From the NCBI RefSeq assembly GCF_002218005.2, contig NZ_AP018678.1:1550001-1614000 (forward strand): a stretch of 64,000 nt of DNA, written 5' to 3'. Under the pieces are notes generated by a model. It searched no databases and was not told where the DNA came from. It was given only the letters and a program-made list of their open reading frames with translations. The position numbers and the translations under genes are program-made. This DNA comes from Vibrio algivorus. Its GTDB lineage: Bacteria > Pseudomonadota > Gammaproteobacteria > Enterobacterales > Vibrionaceae. Every line of letters begins with the position of its first letter. Position 1 is the stretch's first letter. Shown piece after piece: positions 42,052 through 51,425 of this stretch.

Positions 42052-42894
42052 TTATTTACGTAGGTAAATTGACCAGAACCACAAACCAACAAACACACTA
42101 CCACCGATAATATTACCGATAGTCACTGGTATAAGGTTATTCATTACAAAATCTGCCATATTTAGATCAGCGAATTGACTTGCTGTCGTGTTTGTCATTT
42201 CCCAAAATTCAGCAGGTGCAAAATTTTTGATACCAATTGCAAATGGAATTTGGAACATGTTTGCGATGCTATGTTCAAAGCCTGATGATACAAACATGGC
42301 AACAGGTAGGATCAAAATTAACGCTTTATCGGTTAATGTACGGCCTGCATAAGACATCCAGACCGCGATGCATACCAATAAATTAGCCATAGTGCCAAGT
42401 GCAACAGCTGATGCGAATGAGTGATGCATTTTATGCTGCGCAATATGCATGGCATTCAAACCGATACCACCCGCATCGCTCATATATTGTTGAGCAACGA
42501 GCATAATACCAACCAGCAAAATACAACCGACAAAGTTGCCAAAATAAACTTGTGCCCAATTCTTGATTAATTGTCCCCAAGTCACAAGACCACTTGCCTT
42601 CGCTACGACGACTAACGTTGAGCTAGTAAATAATTCACTACCAGTAACCACGACAAGAATTAAACCTAAACTAAATGCTAAACCACCAACAAAATGTGAA
42701 AAACCTGGCGCAACGTCAGCAGTACCACTAGTAACCGTAGTGTAAAAAATAAATGCAATACCAATTTGCATACCAGCGGTCACTGCCAGCATAAATGTTT
42801 TAAAGAAGGATTTATTCACTTTATAGACGCCAGCTTCAGCGGCCTTTTTGGCCATATCCGCGGGCATTAACGATTCAAATTGATTATTTTCCAT
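42052..42894 (-). CDS. focA: Formate channel FocA (formate/nitrite transporter family)
   Basis: A 280-aa inner-membrane pentameric channel. Six hydrophobic helices and FNT signatures are present: MPADMAKKAAEAGVYKVNKS near the start, GSELFTSSTLVVVAKASG near 90, NWAQVYFGNFVGC, CIAVWMSYAGRTLTDKA, and FEHSIANMFQIP near 205 followed by NLIPVTIGNIIGG. Similarity to E. coli FocA is high throughout. ATG at 42894 is chosen, with AGAG upstream; the longer frame is not FocA-like. It is not next to pflB, which is its usual partner, and sits between yciN and sohB. Confidence 0.92.
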   Translation of the reverse strand: MENNQFESLMPADMAKKAAEAGVYKVNKSFFKTFMLAVTAGMQIGIAFIFYTTVTSGTADVAPGFSHFVGGLAFSLGLILVVVTGSELFTSSTLVVVAKASGLVTWGQLIKNWAQVYFGNFVGCILLVGIMLVAQQYMSDAGGIGLNAMHIAQHKMHHSFASAVALGTMANLLVCIAVWMSYAGRTLTDKALILILPVAMFVSSGFEHSIANMFQIPFAIGIKNFAPAEFWEMTNTTASQFADLNMADFVMNNLIPVTIGNIIGGSVFVGLWFWSIYLRK

Positions 42895-43100
42895 TTTTTC
42901 TCTCGTAACGATTAGATACAAAGTAAGGATGATGGCTGAATATTGCGTTTTAATGTGATCAAATTCAAGCTTTCTAATCATAGTTCAAAGTGAGAAAAAG
43001 TTAATTTCACAACAAAAGACTATTAATGAAAAACCACCAAAAAGCTGCGAAAATCGGCTAAAACCACGATAAAAGATTGAAAATAAAAAATCATCAATCT

Positions 43101-43128
43101 AAAAAAAAAGCCCACATGATGTGAGCTT
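43101..43128 (-). terminator. sohB terminator
   Basis: On the minus strand AAGCTCACATCATGTGGGCTT (stem with one G-U) is followed by nine T residues. Confidence 0.88.
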
Positions 43129-43188
43129 AATTCAATAAAGATTGATATAAATCAGTTCTTCATGCACCTACCTCATTAGAGGTATCCA

Positions 43189-44256
43189 TTATACGATTGG
43201 ACGCTGACCTCTAGATATCAATTTCAGTAATATACTATCAACCGTTTTCGCGGCACTGCCAGAAATTTTATCCGACAATTTTTTCTTGCGAACATAATGT
43301 AATGCGAGCACTGATTTTTCTTTAGTCGCAGCGACAATCAAATCATCTGAAGTTTTAATTTCATCCACCAGCCCTAACGCTAATGCTTGAGTACCGAACC
43401 AATGCTCACCGGTTGCGACTTTTTCTAGATCAAGATTTGCACGATGCTCACGAATAAAGTCTTTAAATAGTACATGAGTTTCTTCTAACTCATGTTTGAA
43501 CTTATCGCGCGCTTTATCAGTATTTTCACCAAACATGGTTAAGGTGCGCTTATATTCACCCGCTGTCATTTGCTCAAACTCAATATCATTCTTTTTCAGC
43601 AATTTATTGAAGTTCGGAATTTGCGCGATAACACCAATAGAACCAACAATCGCAAATGGCGCAGAAACAATTTTATCTGCAACACATGCCATCATATAAC
43701 CACCACTTGCCGCCACTTTATCGACAGCTATAGTTAATGGAATCTTGGCATTTTTAAGTCGATCGAGTTGAGAAGAAGCAAGCCCATAGCCATGAACCAT
43801 ACCACCGCCAGACTCTAAACGAAGTAATACTTCATCTCCTTCTTTAGCCACAGAAAGAATCGCGGTAACTTCTTCACGTAAAGAAGAGACCTCTTTGGCA
43901 TCAATGCTACCGTTAAAATCTAAAACAAATAAATGAGGCTTACGAGTATCAACCAGCTCACCAGATTTCGCGGCCTTTTTCGCTTCTTTCGCCTCTTTTT
44001 TGTTCTTTTCTTTTTGTTCTTTCTCTTGAGCTTTATGACGAGCTTTTAAATATGCTTCATCGTGTAAGTGCTCTTCTAGTTGTGAGACCGTTTCAGTATG
44101 CTTTTCTGACAAGTCAGTAATCTGCAATTCACCTTTCGCATGACCGCCCTTGCCACCGATTACTTTAATGCCAACAAACAATGCAATTACCGCAACGACG
44201 AACGTCACGACTTTGGCTAGAAACAGCCCATAATCCAACAAAAATTCCAATATCAT
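43189..44256 (-). CDS. sohB: Inner-membrane serine protease SohB
   Basis: S49-family peptidase related to SppA. The 355 aa have an N-terminal TM helix (residues 8-30), a highly charged K/E-rich linker (about 65-95), and the catalytic core. That core holds LRLESGGGMVHGYGLASSQL near 150, the nucleophile Ser in VAASGGYMMAC near 185, and the general-base Lys in AGEYKRTLTMFGEN near 235. It is divergent from yciK, as in E. coli, where sohB-yciK also adjoin. Confidence 0.94.
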   Translation of the reverse strand: MILEFLLDYGLFLAKVVTFVVAVIALFVGIKVIGGKGGHAKGELQITDLSEKHTETVSQLEEHLHDEAYLKARHKAQEKEQKEKNKKEAKEAKKAAKSGELVDTRKPHLFVLDFNGSIDAKEVSSLREEVTAILSVAKEGDEVLLRLESGGGMVHGYGLASSQLDRLKNAKIPLTIAVDKVAASGGYMMACVADKIVSAPFAIVGSIGVIAQIPNFNKLLKKNDIEFEQMTAGEYKRTLTMFGENTDKARDKFKHELEETHVLFKDFIREHRANLDLEKVATGEHWFGTQALALGLVDEIKTSDDLIVAATKEKSVLALHYVRKKKLSDKISGSAAKTVDSILLKLISRGQRPIV

Positions 44257-44344
44257 TCCCTCAAAACTTGCGGTTTAGTGTATGGTAAGCGAGTTTACGT
44301 TGATGCTAACCACTTATTCTTTGAAATAGCGGTACATTATTGCA

Positions 44345-44402
44345 TATACCCAAGTGACTTCAAGGTATAGCTATCGTTATATTTTGAAGTTACTTGGGTA
44401 TA
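44345..44402. repeat. Miniature (58-bp) TATACCC element
   Basis: It has both ends (TATACCCAAGTGACTTCAAG and, reversed, TATACCCAAGTAACTTCAAA) with only 20 unrelated bases between. It lies in the sohB-yciK promoter region. Confidence 0.85.
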
Positions 44403-44437
44403 TACATGACATACAGTTAGATTAAGGATTACATACG

Positions 44438-45199
44438 GTGAATTATTCAGTTTCCCCTTCAGCTCTTACTGGAAAAACCATTTTAGTCACTGGTGCTGGT
44501 GATGGTATAGGTAAAGAAGCAGCCTTACATTACGCTCAACATGGCGCAACCGTTATTCTACTAGGGCGCACCGTGTCCAAACTAGAAGCGACATACGATG
44601 AGATCGAGTCGAAAGGTTATCCACAAGCGGCGATTATCCCTCTTGATATGAAAGGGGCAACCAAACAGAACTACCTTGATATGGCAGATACGATTGCAGA
44701 TCAATTTGGTAAACTCGATGGCATCTTACATAATGCGGGACTACTAGGTTCGATCACGCCATTTGAACAAATTGAAGAAAAGGCTTTTGATGAAGTGATG
44801 CAAGTCAATGTCAAAGCGCAACTACTAATGACTCAAGCATTACTGCCTCTGGTTAAGAAATCAGAAAACGGCCGCATTGTTTTCACCTCTTCAACGGTTG
44901 GTCATATTGGTAAAGCTTACTGGGCAAGTTATTCCATTTCTAAATTTGCAACCGAAGGCATGATGCAAATTCTGGCAGATGAGCTCAGTGACACCCCTAT
45001 TCGCGTTAATGCGATTAACCCAGGCGCAACTCGTACCAAAATGCGAGCCTCAGCTTATCCTGCGGAAGACACTAATCTGCTAAAAACGGCCGAAGATATC
45101 ATGCCGCTGTACGTTTACCTGATGGCAGCAGAAAGCCAAGAGGTTCACGGTCAATGCATTGATGCTCAACCAGAAAGAAATAAACTATTTAAATCATAA
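44438..45199 (+). CDS. yciK: Short-chain dehydrogenase YciK
   Basis: A 253-aa SDR of unknown substrate. The Rossmann loop is VTGAGDGIGKEAAL near 19-32, NAG at HNAGLLGS near 98, and the catalytic S-Y-K in SSTVGH...YWASYSISKFA near 145-170. The start is GTG with AAGGA upstream. It is the yciK orthologue by similarity and by position next to sohB. Confidence 0.93.
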   Translation: MNYSVSPSALTGKTILVTGAGDGIGKEAALHYAQHGATVILLGRTVSKLEATYDEIESKGYPQAAIIPLDMKGATKQNYLDMADTIADQFGKLDGILHNAGLLGSITPFEQIEEKAFDEVMQVNVKAQLLMTQALLPLVKKSENGRIVFTSSTVGHIGKAYWASYSISKFATEGMMQILADELSDTPIRVNAINPGATRTKMRASAYPAEDTNLLKTAEDIMPLYVYLMAAESQEVHGQCIDAQPERNKLFKS

Positions 45200-45226
45200 A
45201 CCTTTAATGAGTTCATAATAGTCAAC

Positions 45227-45256
45227 AAAGCCAGCAATTACGCTGGCTTTATTTTT
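45227..45256 (+). terminator. yciK terminator
   Basis: AAAGCCAGC and GCTGGCTTT around AATTAC, followed by ATTTTTATT. Confidence 0.9.
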
Positions 45257-45288
45257 ATTCACTTGATTAATATCACTCTCTATCGAAA

Positions 45289-46503
45289 TTAGCCTTCAAC
45301 CACCTTCAAGAGTAACGAACCATCATAAAGTGCCTGCTTAATCAATGCCGCACCTGGCATAGTCGTTTGAGTAAAAAACTTACTTTCCACTAAAGGCACA
45401 TCTTTATGAAAGATCGGTAAACTATACTGTTGCAAAGCTTGTTCAATGGCTGGAAATAAAATCGATTTTGCTTTGGTTAATGCACCACCTAATAAAATTT
45501 TCTCAGGGCTAAAGATATTTACCATAATAGCGATGCCTTTACCTAGATCTCTCCCTAGCTTCTCAATAGCTTGTTTGGCTAATTCATCACCTTCTAAAGC
45601 CGCTGAGCAAATTGTTTCCATCGTAATATTAGTGCTCGATAATATTGTTGGCTCGCCTTGCGCGACTTTTTCTGTCACAACACGGCACACAGCTTGAGAA
45701 GACGCAACCGTATCTAAACAACCACGTTTGCCACACTCACATACAGTACCATCAGGATCAATTTGAATATGCCCTAACTCACCGATGTTGCCATTACGAC
45801 TGTAAGCCAAACGTCCATTTAAAATCACTCCAGCCGCAACGCCTTGGTGATTACTAATTAATAATGAATTATCAACTTCTTGTGAATGGCCAAATAGCAT
45901 TTCTGCCAAAGCCCAAGCACAGGTATCATTGGCAATAAAAACTGGCACGCCTGTTTGAGCATAAATCGCAGGGCCTAGAGCTAAATCTTTAATATTAAAA
46001 TGTGGCATCTGAATAACCACGCCTTCAGAAAAATTAACCAAAGCAGGGAGTGTTACTGCAATACTGGTCATCCGCTCAACTAAGTGGGCATTCTGAACAA
46101 AAAAGCTTTCAATTTCATCTAAGATTTGTTGTTGTAATCGAATTTGATCAGAGGCTTCTATCTCGACCTTATAATCGGTGACAACCTCCCCTCCAAGTTC
46201 GTGTAAAGCAATAATTAGGTAGCCTTTACCCAATCGAATAGACAAAAACTGCCATCCAGTATTATCGGTTTGCAGCCCCACAGCTGGACGACCCCGACTT
46301 AATGACTCTTGTACTACCGTTTCATGAATTAAGTGCCCTTCCATTAATTCACGCGAAATTTTAGTGATACTAGCTGGCGCCAACCCACTTAATTTTGATA
46401 GATCGATACGAGAGACTGGGCCAAATTGATCGATAAGTTTATATACACGACCTGTATTGACTTGCTTAATTTGATCAATGTGACCAGGTTGAGCCATGTA
46501 CAT
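45289..46503 (-). CDS. mlc: ROK-family transcriptional repressor Mlc
   Basis: Glucose-related PTS repressor of the NagC/Mlc type. The 404 aa begin MYMAQPGHIDQIKQVNTGRV, with the winged HTH at about residues 15-65 (SRIDLSKLSGLAPASITKIS). This resembles E. coli Mlc, which starts with the same QPGHIDQIKQ segment. The ROK zinc motif is CECGKRGCLDTVAS near 260. The start at 46503 has GGAG 6 bases upstream; the longer frame reads non-coding DNA. It is divergent from pykA. Regulation of PTS genes is expected from the family. Confidence 0.93.
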   Translation of the reverse strand: MYMAQPGHIDQIKQVNTGRVYKLIDQFGPVSRIDLSKLSGLAPASITKISRELMEGHLIHETVVQESLSRGRPAVGLQTDNTGWQFLSIRLGKGYLIIALHELGGEVVTDYKVEIEASDQIRLQQQILDEIESFFVQNAHLVERMTSIAVTLPALVNFSEGVVIQMPHFNIKDLALGPAIYAQTGVPVFIANDTCAWALAEMLFGHSQEVDNSLLISNHQGVAAGVILNGRLAYSRNGNIGELGHIQIDPDGTVCECGKRGCLDTVASSQAVCRVVTEKVAQGEPTILSSTNITMETICSAALEGDELAKQAIEKLGRDLGKGIAIMVNIFSPEKILLGGALTKAKSILFPAIEQALQQYSLPIFHKDVPLVESKFFTQTTMPGAALIKQALYDGSLLLKVVEG

Positions 46504-46651
46504 AAAGTACTCCTTAAAAAAAACCAACTCAATTTTTTTACACTGCGAACTAATTGTGAAGCCCCATACAACCATTGCGTGACAAATATCACGGTTAAAT
46601 TTCAATTAGTAAGACATTTGTATGATAAAACACCTTTTCGCAAGTACGCTC

Positions 46652-46657
46652 TATAAT
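46652..46657 (+). promoter_or_regulatory. Perfect -10 box upstream of pykA
   Basis: TATAAT at 46652, 93 bp before the pykA start. No good -35 is found at 16-18 bases. Confidence 0.4.
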
Positions 46658-46749
46658 AGAGTGGATACATTTATTCACAGTATTTACTAAAATCACCGTT
46701 CAATTAGTGATAACGTAAAAGAAATTTTAAAATATAGATGGAGTTATGC

Positions 46750-48195
46750 ATGTCTCAACGTTTAAGACGTACCAAAATTGTCACGACCCTTGGCCCTGCC
46801 ACAGACAAAGATAATGTACTAGAAGATATCATCAAAGCTGGTGCTAATGTTGTCCGAATGAACTTCTCACATGGTTCGGCTGAGGACCATATTATTCGAG
46901 CAGAAAAAGTCCGCACTATTGCAGCAAAACTAGGCATTCATGTGGCGATTTTAGGTGACTTACAAGGCCCTAAAATTCGTGTATCAACCTTCAAAGATGG
47001 CAAAATTCAATTAAATATTGGTGATAAATTTACACTTGATAGTGATCTTGAAAAAGGCCAAGGTGATCAACATGCTGTTGGTTTAGATTATAAAGAACTA
47101 CCAAAAGATGTTGGTCCTGGTGATATTCTTTTACTTGATGATGGTCGAGTTCAACTAAAAGTAACCAGTGTCGATGGCAATAAAGTACATACCGAAGTCA
47201 CCGTTGCTGGCCCTCTTTCCAACAATAAAGGCATCAACAAAAAAGGTGGTGGTTTATCCGCTGATGCTTTAACTGAAAAAGACAAGCAAGATATTATCAC
47301 GGCTGCAAAAATCAAAGTGGACTATCTTGCTATCTCCTTCCCACGTAATGGCGAAGATATGCATTATGCACGTCGATTAGCGCGTGACGCTGGTCTTGAA
47401 GCTAAATTAGTCGCCAAAGTTGAGCGCGCAGAAACGGTTATCAGCGAAGAGAGCATGGATGATATTATCTTAGCCTCTGATGTGGTGATGGTAGCACGTG
47501 GCGATCTAGGGGTAGAAATTGGTGATGCAGAGCTCGTTGGTGTACAAAAGCAACTGATTCGACGCGCACGCAGCCTAGACCGAAATGTAATTACTGCCAC
47601 ACAAATGATGGAATCAATGATCACAAGTCCGATGCCAACACGTGCAGAAGTGATGGATGTAGCGAACGCCGTTCTTGATGGTACCGATGCGGTAATGCTT
47701 TCTGCGGAAACCGCAGCAGGTAGTTTCCCAGTAGAAACCGTCAAATCAATGGCAGAAGTTTGTGTTGGTGCTGAAAAAATGCCATCAGTTAATGTGTCAA
47801 ATTATCGCCTAGATCGTAAGTTCCAATCAGCAGAAGAAACCATTGCAATGGCAACCATGTACTCAGCCAACCATATGGAAGGCATCACTGCTGTTGTTTC
47901 AATGACTGAATCAGGACGCACCCCATTAATGATGTCTCGCTTAAGTTCTGGCCTGCCAATTTTTGCGCTATCTCGTAATGAAAGTACTCTTAACCGAGCA
48001 GCACTATACCGTGGTGTGACACCAGTATTTTTTGAGCATGACGCTGGTTCTGGCCTACCTTGCGCATTAGCGGCTATTGCCACATTAAAAGAAAATCGAC
48101 TACTTGAGAAAGGCGATAAAGTCATCATCACGCAAGGCGATGTGATGGACTTAGTGGGTTCAACGAACTGCATGCGCATCATTGAAGTAGAGTAA
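46750..48195 (+). CDS. pykA: Pyruvate kinase II
   Basis: Glycolytic enzyme converting PEP and ADP to pyruvate and ATP. The 481-aa sequence starts MSQRLRRTKIVTTLGPATDK, near-identical to E. coli PykA in this region, and has RMNFSHGS, GDLQGPKIRV, AKVERAE (K near 220), MVARGDLGVEIG and TATQMMESM. The start at 46750 has GGAG 6 bases upstream. Divergent from mlc. The gene is closed by a terminator that contains a TATACCC repeat. Confidence 0.95.
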   Translation: MSQRLRRTKIVTTLGPATDKDNVLEDIIKAGANVVRMNFSHGSAEDHIIRAEKVRTIAAKLGIHVAILGDLQGPKIRVSTFKDGKIQLNIGDKFTLDSDLEKGQGDQHAVGLDYKELPKDVGPGDILLLDDGRVQLKVTSVDGNKVHTEVTVAGPLSNNKGINKKGGGLSADALTEKDKQDIITAAKIKVDYLAISFPRNGEDMHYARRLARDAGLEAKLVAKVERAETVISEESMDDIILASDVVMVARGDLGVEIGDAELVGVQKQLIRRARSLDRNVITATQMMESMITSPMPTRAEVMDVANAVLDGTDAVMLSAETAAGSFPVETVKSMAEVCVGAEKMPSVNVSNYRLDRKFQSAEETIAMATMYSANHMEGITAVVSMTESGRTPLMMSRLSSGLPIFALSRNESTLNRAALYRGVTPVFFEHDAGSGLPCALAAIATLKENRLLEKGDKVIITQGDVMDLVGSTNCMRIIEVE

Positions 48196-48198
48196 ACG

Positions 48199-48218
48199 AT
48201 ACCCTAGTAACTGGGTAT
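48199..48218. repeat. Bare palindrome of the TATACCC family after pykA
   Basis: ATACCCTAGTAACTGGGTAT, a degenerate element-end palindrome, 4 bp after the pykA stop. Confidence 0.7.
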
Positions 48219-48226
48219 ATAAAACA

Positions 48227-48262
48227 AGGCCTCTATATCCAAGTTACTTGGGCATAGAGGCC
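48227..48262. terminator. pykA/FHA hairpin built around a TATACCC-type palindrome
   Basis: GGCCTCTATA and TATAGAGGCC-type arms enclose TATCCAAGTTACTTGGGCATA, itself a repeat-family palindrome. The outer arms extend the stem. T runs are weak on both sides. It lies between convergent pykA and the FHA gene. Confidence 0.6.
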
Positions 48263-48302
48263 AATTTAATGTAAGAGGCTTTTAAATTAAGCTCATTTCC
48301 AT

Positions 48303-49352
48303 TCAAGGATGTTTACGTTGTAACGTATCGTATGACTGCTCTAACACTTCCCAAAACTGCTTTTCAAAACCTTTTTGTCTTCCCGACGTCAACTCGGAAA
48401 AATACGACTGATACATTTTCCAAGCCCAAGCATCTTTATCAACATTATCTGGTGCATTTTTACGATAAGTTTCAAAACGCTTTAACAAGGTTTCAGGTGA
48501 AAATTCATTAAGTAAATATTTTAAGGCTAATTCTGTTGCTTGATGCATTCGCTCGCTGTGTGATTCTATGGATTTAAAACTACTTTCAATCGCTTGAGTA
48601 GGCTCTAGATGAAATAGGCTACGTTCTTCACCAAACATCAGGTCTTTAGTTTCTTCTGGCGTTAATCCCATTTGTAGTGGGTTATCTTGAATCGGCTGGA
48701 AACTGCGATTTAATAAATGAAAAGAATTATCTTGTCGGCTATGGATGGCTAACAGCCCTGCAATACTCGCTGCTAATGGTTCATTAATTTCATTGGTACT
48801 GATAGTGATTGAAGGTGACATCCTTAGTTCCTTTTCCTGGTCATCTTGTTTTATGGACGGTTCAACCTCGGTTTTCGATGCTTGAACCTCTCGCACCACT
48901 GGCAAATCAATATCGAGTTGAGGAATATATGAGGGCGTTGTCTCTTGTACACTAGAAGTTTCTTGCACACTAGAAGCTGCAGTTTCTGCCACACGATAAC
49001 GTTGCTCCGTTTCCACTTCTACGACTTTCAAATGTGATCTAATTTGATAAGAACCGATACGGAAAACATCACCATCTTTAACTTTTATATGTCGTTGTTG
49101 TTCAAATTGAGGCGATTCATCATTAATACCGATTCCACCTTGAATATCTATAAGGTGATATTCGCCATTTTCAAACTTGATCTGGCAATAAGGGGTAATA
49201 AGTGCATTATTCGGATCAGGCAGTATCCAGTGGCAACTGTCATCATTACCGATATAACCACCTTCTTGTTTAAATTGATGCGATGCAGCACCACCTGTTT
49301 TTAAAAGACGAGTATTCATCACAACAAACGTGAGAAAAGTTTTCTCTTCCAT
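48303..49352 (-). CDS. FHA-domain protein of type VI secretion type (orphan TagH/Fha-like)
   Basis: A 349-aa protein. Residues about 1-110 form an FHA domain (GGYIGNDDSCHWILPDP, then PYCQIKFENGEYHLIDI and DGDVFRIGSYQI), a phosphothreonine reader. A disordered S/T/E/V-rich linker spans about 115-175. The C-terminal region (about 265-345, LKYLLNEFSPETLLKRFETY, then AWKMYQSYFSELTSGRQKGF) resembles that of T6SS-associated FHA proteins. No other type VI gene is in the window. Start ATG 49352 with GGAG 5 bases before it. The exact role is unknown. Confidence 0.75.
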   Translation of the reverse strand: MEEKTFLTFVVMNTRLLKTGGAASHQFKQEGGYIGNDDSCHWILPDPNNALITPYCQIKFENGEYHLIDIQGGIGINDESPQFEQQRHIKVKDGDVFRIGSYQIRSHLKVVEVETEQRYRVAETAASSVQETSSVQETTPSYIPQLDIDLPVVREVQASKTEVEPSIKQDDQEKELRMSPSITISTNEINEPLAASIAGLLAIHSRQDNSFHLLNRSFQPIQDNPLQMGLTPEETKDLMFGEERSLFHLEPTQAIESSFKSIESHSERMHQATELALKYLLNEFSPETLLKRFETYRKNAPDNVDKDAWAWKMYQSYFSELTSGRQKGFEKQFWEVLEQSYDTLQRKHP

Positions 49353-49446
49353 GACCACTCCATTTACACAGCAAAATAACGTTTCAATAACTGCTAAGGT
49401 TTGTTTACCTTGAAGCTCTAAAAAAGAAATTTTGGCGTAAAATATT

Positions 49447-49458
49447 CAAGTGGGTATA
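49447..49458. repeat. Fragment of a TATACCC repeat end
   Basis: TCAAGTGGGTATA: the last bases of a right end, alone, between two genes. Confidence 0.4.
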
Positions 49459-49536
49459 AGAGGAAGGAAGAATTGCGATCGAGTTAACTTTCATTTCGAT
49501 CGCTTATCGAATCAGATCACTAAAATACGACTCAAA

Positions 49537-50718
49537 TTAAGAATAAGCGCTTTTGTGAATAACCGCAGGTTTTGATACAAGAGTAGAAAATTGTTCAATA
49601 TAACGTCGCCCAGCCTGAAGGCCAAGCTGGTAATCAAATTCTAGATCTTCAGGCTTACTAAGTAATGGTGAAGATCTTAATGGCTGATCGGGAGCAATTT
49701 GCAAAATAAAACAATCATCTGGCGGCTTAAGCATAAAGTTATGAGTAAGCGTAAAGGTTTGATGATGTACCAACATCATATCCATAATACCAGCATCAAA
49801 CTGGTCACCGAGTAGATGGCACAAGCGATAAACATCGCTACTACCGAATAACCAACGTCCACCATTTAACAATGGCTTCGCTTGTTCTGTCTCTATAAGT
49901 TTGGAGCGCTCAATACGTTGTTTTAAAAAACTATCAAAATCCAAACGCCAACTCGCCGTTCTCTCTGCAATACGAGTTTGTAGAGATTCTAAGTGTTGGT
50001 CTAACCCTACTCTATTTAGAAATGAATTAAGTACGGTAGCGCTTTGTTCTTGTCTGATTTCTTCAGTTAAATCTATTGGCTCAGTACGGATAACCGTAAT
50101 TAAGCGCGCACCTTTACGCCAAGCTTCTTGCGCGGGAATGGCAGCTGAAACGCCACCATCAACGTAATATTTACCATCGATTTCGACTTCATGACGATAT
50201 AAGGCTGGGATTGCACAAGTCGCTTTTAACGTATCAGCCCAATTATTAGTCGTAATAGGCAAATATTCATCGTGAAGATCGGTCATATTAGTCACTGCGG
50301 CATAGGCTTCTCGATCACCTAAAGCAAAACGGCCTACATCAATATCAAGTAGATAAGGAGGAGCAATTAATTGATCAAAAGCCCAATCAAGATCGAGGCG
50401 TTGTTTACGACGAATGTGTTTAAATAAACGGAAAAATTCTGGGCGAGTAGTTAACTCAGTAATGAAAGCTTTACCTAATCCTCGTTGACGACAGATATAC
50501 GAGGTTAAGTTTAAAGCGCCGGCAGATGTGCCATAAAAAACATCGAAAGGATCAAGCGCAGCGTCAAGAAAACTATCAAGAACACCCGCAGTAAAAATAC
50601 CTTTCTGACCTCCTCCTTGGGCAACTAAAGCATGCCGTCCGTTGGCATACTTGTTGAGTGTAGTGAGGTCAATAGACATACCCGCATCGGTAATAACGCC
50701 ACTATTTTTCACACTCAC
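49537..50718 (-). CDS. Patatin-like phospholipase (YjjU-like)
   Basis: A 393-aa patatin-family lipid acyl hydrolase. The catalytic dyad elements are visible. The oxyanion loop is GGGQKGIFTAGVLD near residue 35, the nucleophile Ser sits in GTSAG near residue 65, and the catalytic Asp is in YVDGGVSAAIP near 185. No signal peptide. Single gene with no obvious partner; the YjjU type is related by its DPFDVFYGTSAGALN region. Substrate unknown. Confidence 0.85.
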   Translation of the reverse strand: MSVKNSGVITDAGMSIDLTTLNKYANGRHALVAQGGGQKGIFTAGVLDSFLDAALDPFDVFYGTSAGALNLTSYICRQRGLGKAFITELTTRPEFFRLFKHIRRKQRLDLDWAFDQLIAPPYLLDIDVGRFALGDREAYAAVTNMTDLHDEYLPITTNNWADTLKATCAIPALYRHEVEIDGKYYVDGGVSAAIPAQEAWRKGARLITVIRTEPIDLTEEIRQEQSATVLNSFLNRVGLDQHLESLQTRIAERTASWRLDFDSFLKQRIERSKLIETEQAKPLLNGGRWLFGSSDVYRLCHLLGDQFDAGIMDMMLVHHQTFTLTHNFMLKPPDDCFILQIAPDQPLRSSPLLSKPEDLEFDYQLGLQAGRRYIEQFSTLVSKPAVIHKSAYS

Positions 50719-50760
50719 TCCTTAACTTTATTTGTAGCAATATGTTCTTAGATCACGCGA

Positions 50761-50850
50761 TTAATGCGTAACAACAATAGCTGCGTACGCACTAAGAAAA
50801 GCGATAATAGAACAAATGATAACTGCAGAAATTTTCAAATCACGACTCAT
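50761..50850 (-). CDS. ynhF: YnhF family tiny membrane protein (29 aa)
   Basis: A 29-codon ORF, MSRDLKISAVIICSIIAFLS followed by AYAAIVVTH, with AGGTTT upstream. A short charged start followed by one hydrophobic helix matches the 29-aa E. coli YnhF in length, N-terminus (MS-DLK-S) and final H. The function is unknown. Confidence 0.8.
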   Translation of the reverse strand: MSRDLKISAVIICSIIAFLSAYAAIVVTH

Positions 50851-51425
50851 AATAAAACCTCAGATAATTAAGATGAAATGATATTAACATGACTCTGTTC
50901 ACCAAGCCTATGAAAGTGTCGTAAAACTCTCAATATATTAGCAAAAATCTTTCTCTAAATTTAGTAGCATGCCTTATCTAGATCAGTAAACAACCTACAA
51001 AAAATCAACTGCACTTAGCATCAGATTTAGAACAAAATATTGTACTGGCTCAAAAAATCGAGCATTAAAACAACACTTAGACTATAAAAAACTAAAACAT
51101 AAATATCGACAAAGGCCACCAATTACCAGCGAATAACACCAATAATATTAATTACAGCAGTTTAATCTAGTATATTGATAATTTTATCAAGTTTTATCCA
51201 ATACTTAACCTAACCTTTACATTCTAGCCTCTCTATTGCGTTCTTTATATTGAATATGTAATCTCAGAGCATGCACAGGTGAATGTTTCACCTACTGCAA
51301 ACACACATTGAAAATATCAGAATAATAATCTGGAACGTAACAAGTGATACAGAATTTTAAACCTAAATATTAAATCTGTTTCTAATTGTTAAGTATCCAT
51401 TTACGCAGTTACAGAGGATTTGTAC
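50851..51425. other. Long intergenic region upstream of the NSS transporter
   Basis: About 575 bp with promoters for ynhF (minus) and the NSS transporter (plus). A hairpin, AGGTGAA-TGT-TTCACCT (51277-51293), lies in the transporter leader. No known riboswitch class is evident. Confidence 0.5.

Noticed and set aside
51277..51293. A riboswitch upstream of the NSS transporter
   Set aside because: Only one simple hairpin is seen; none of the known methionine, SAM, glycine or lysine aptamer landmarks are present.
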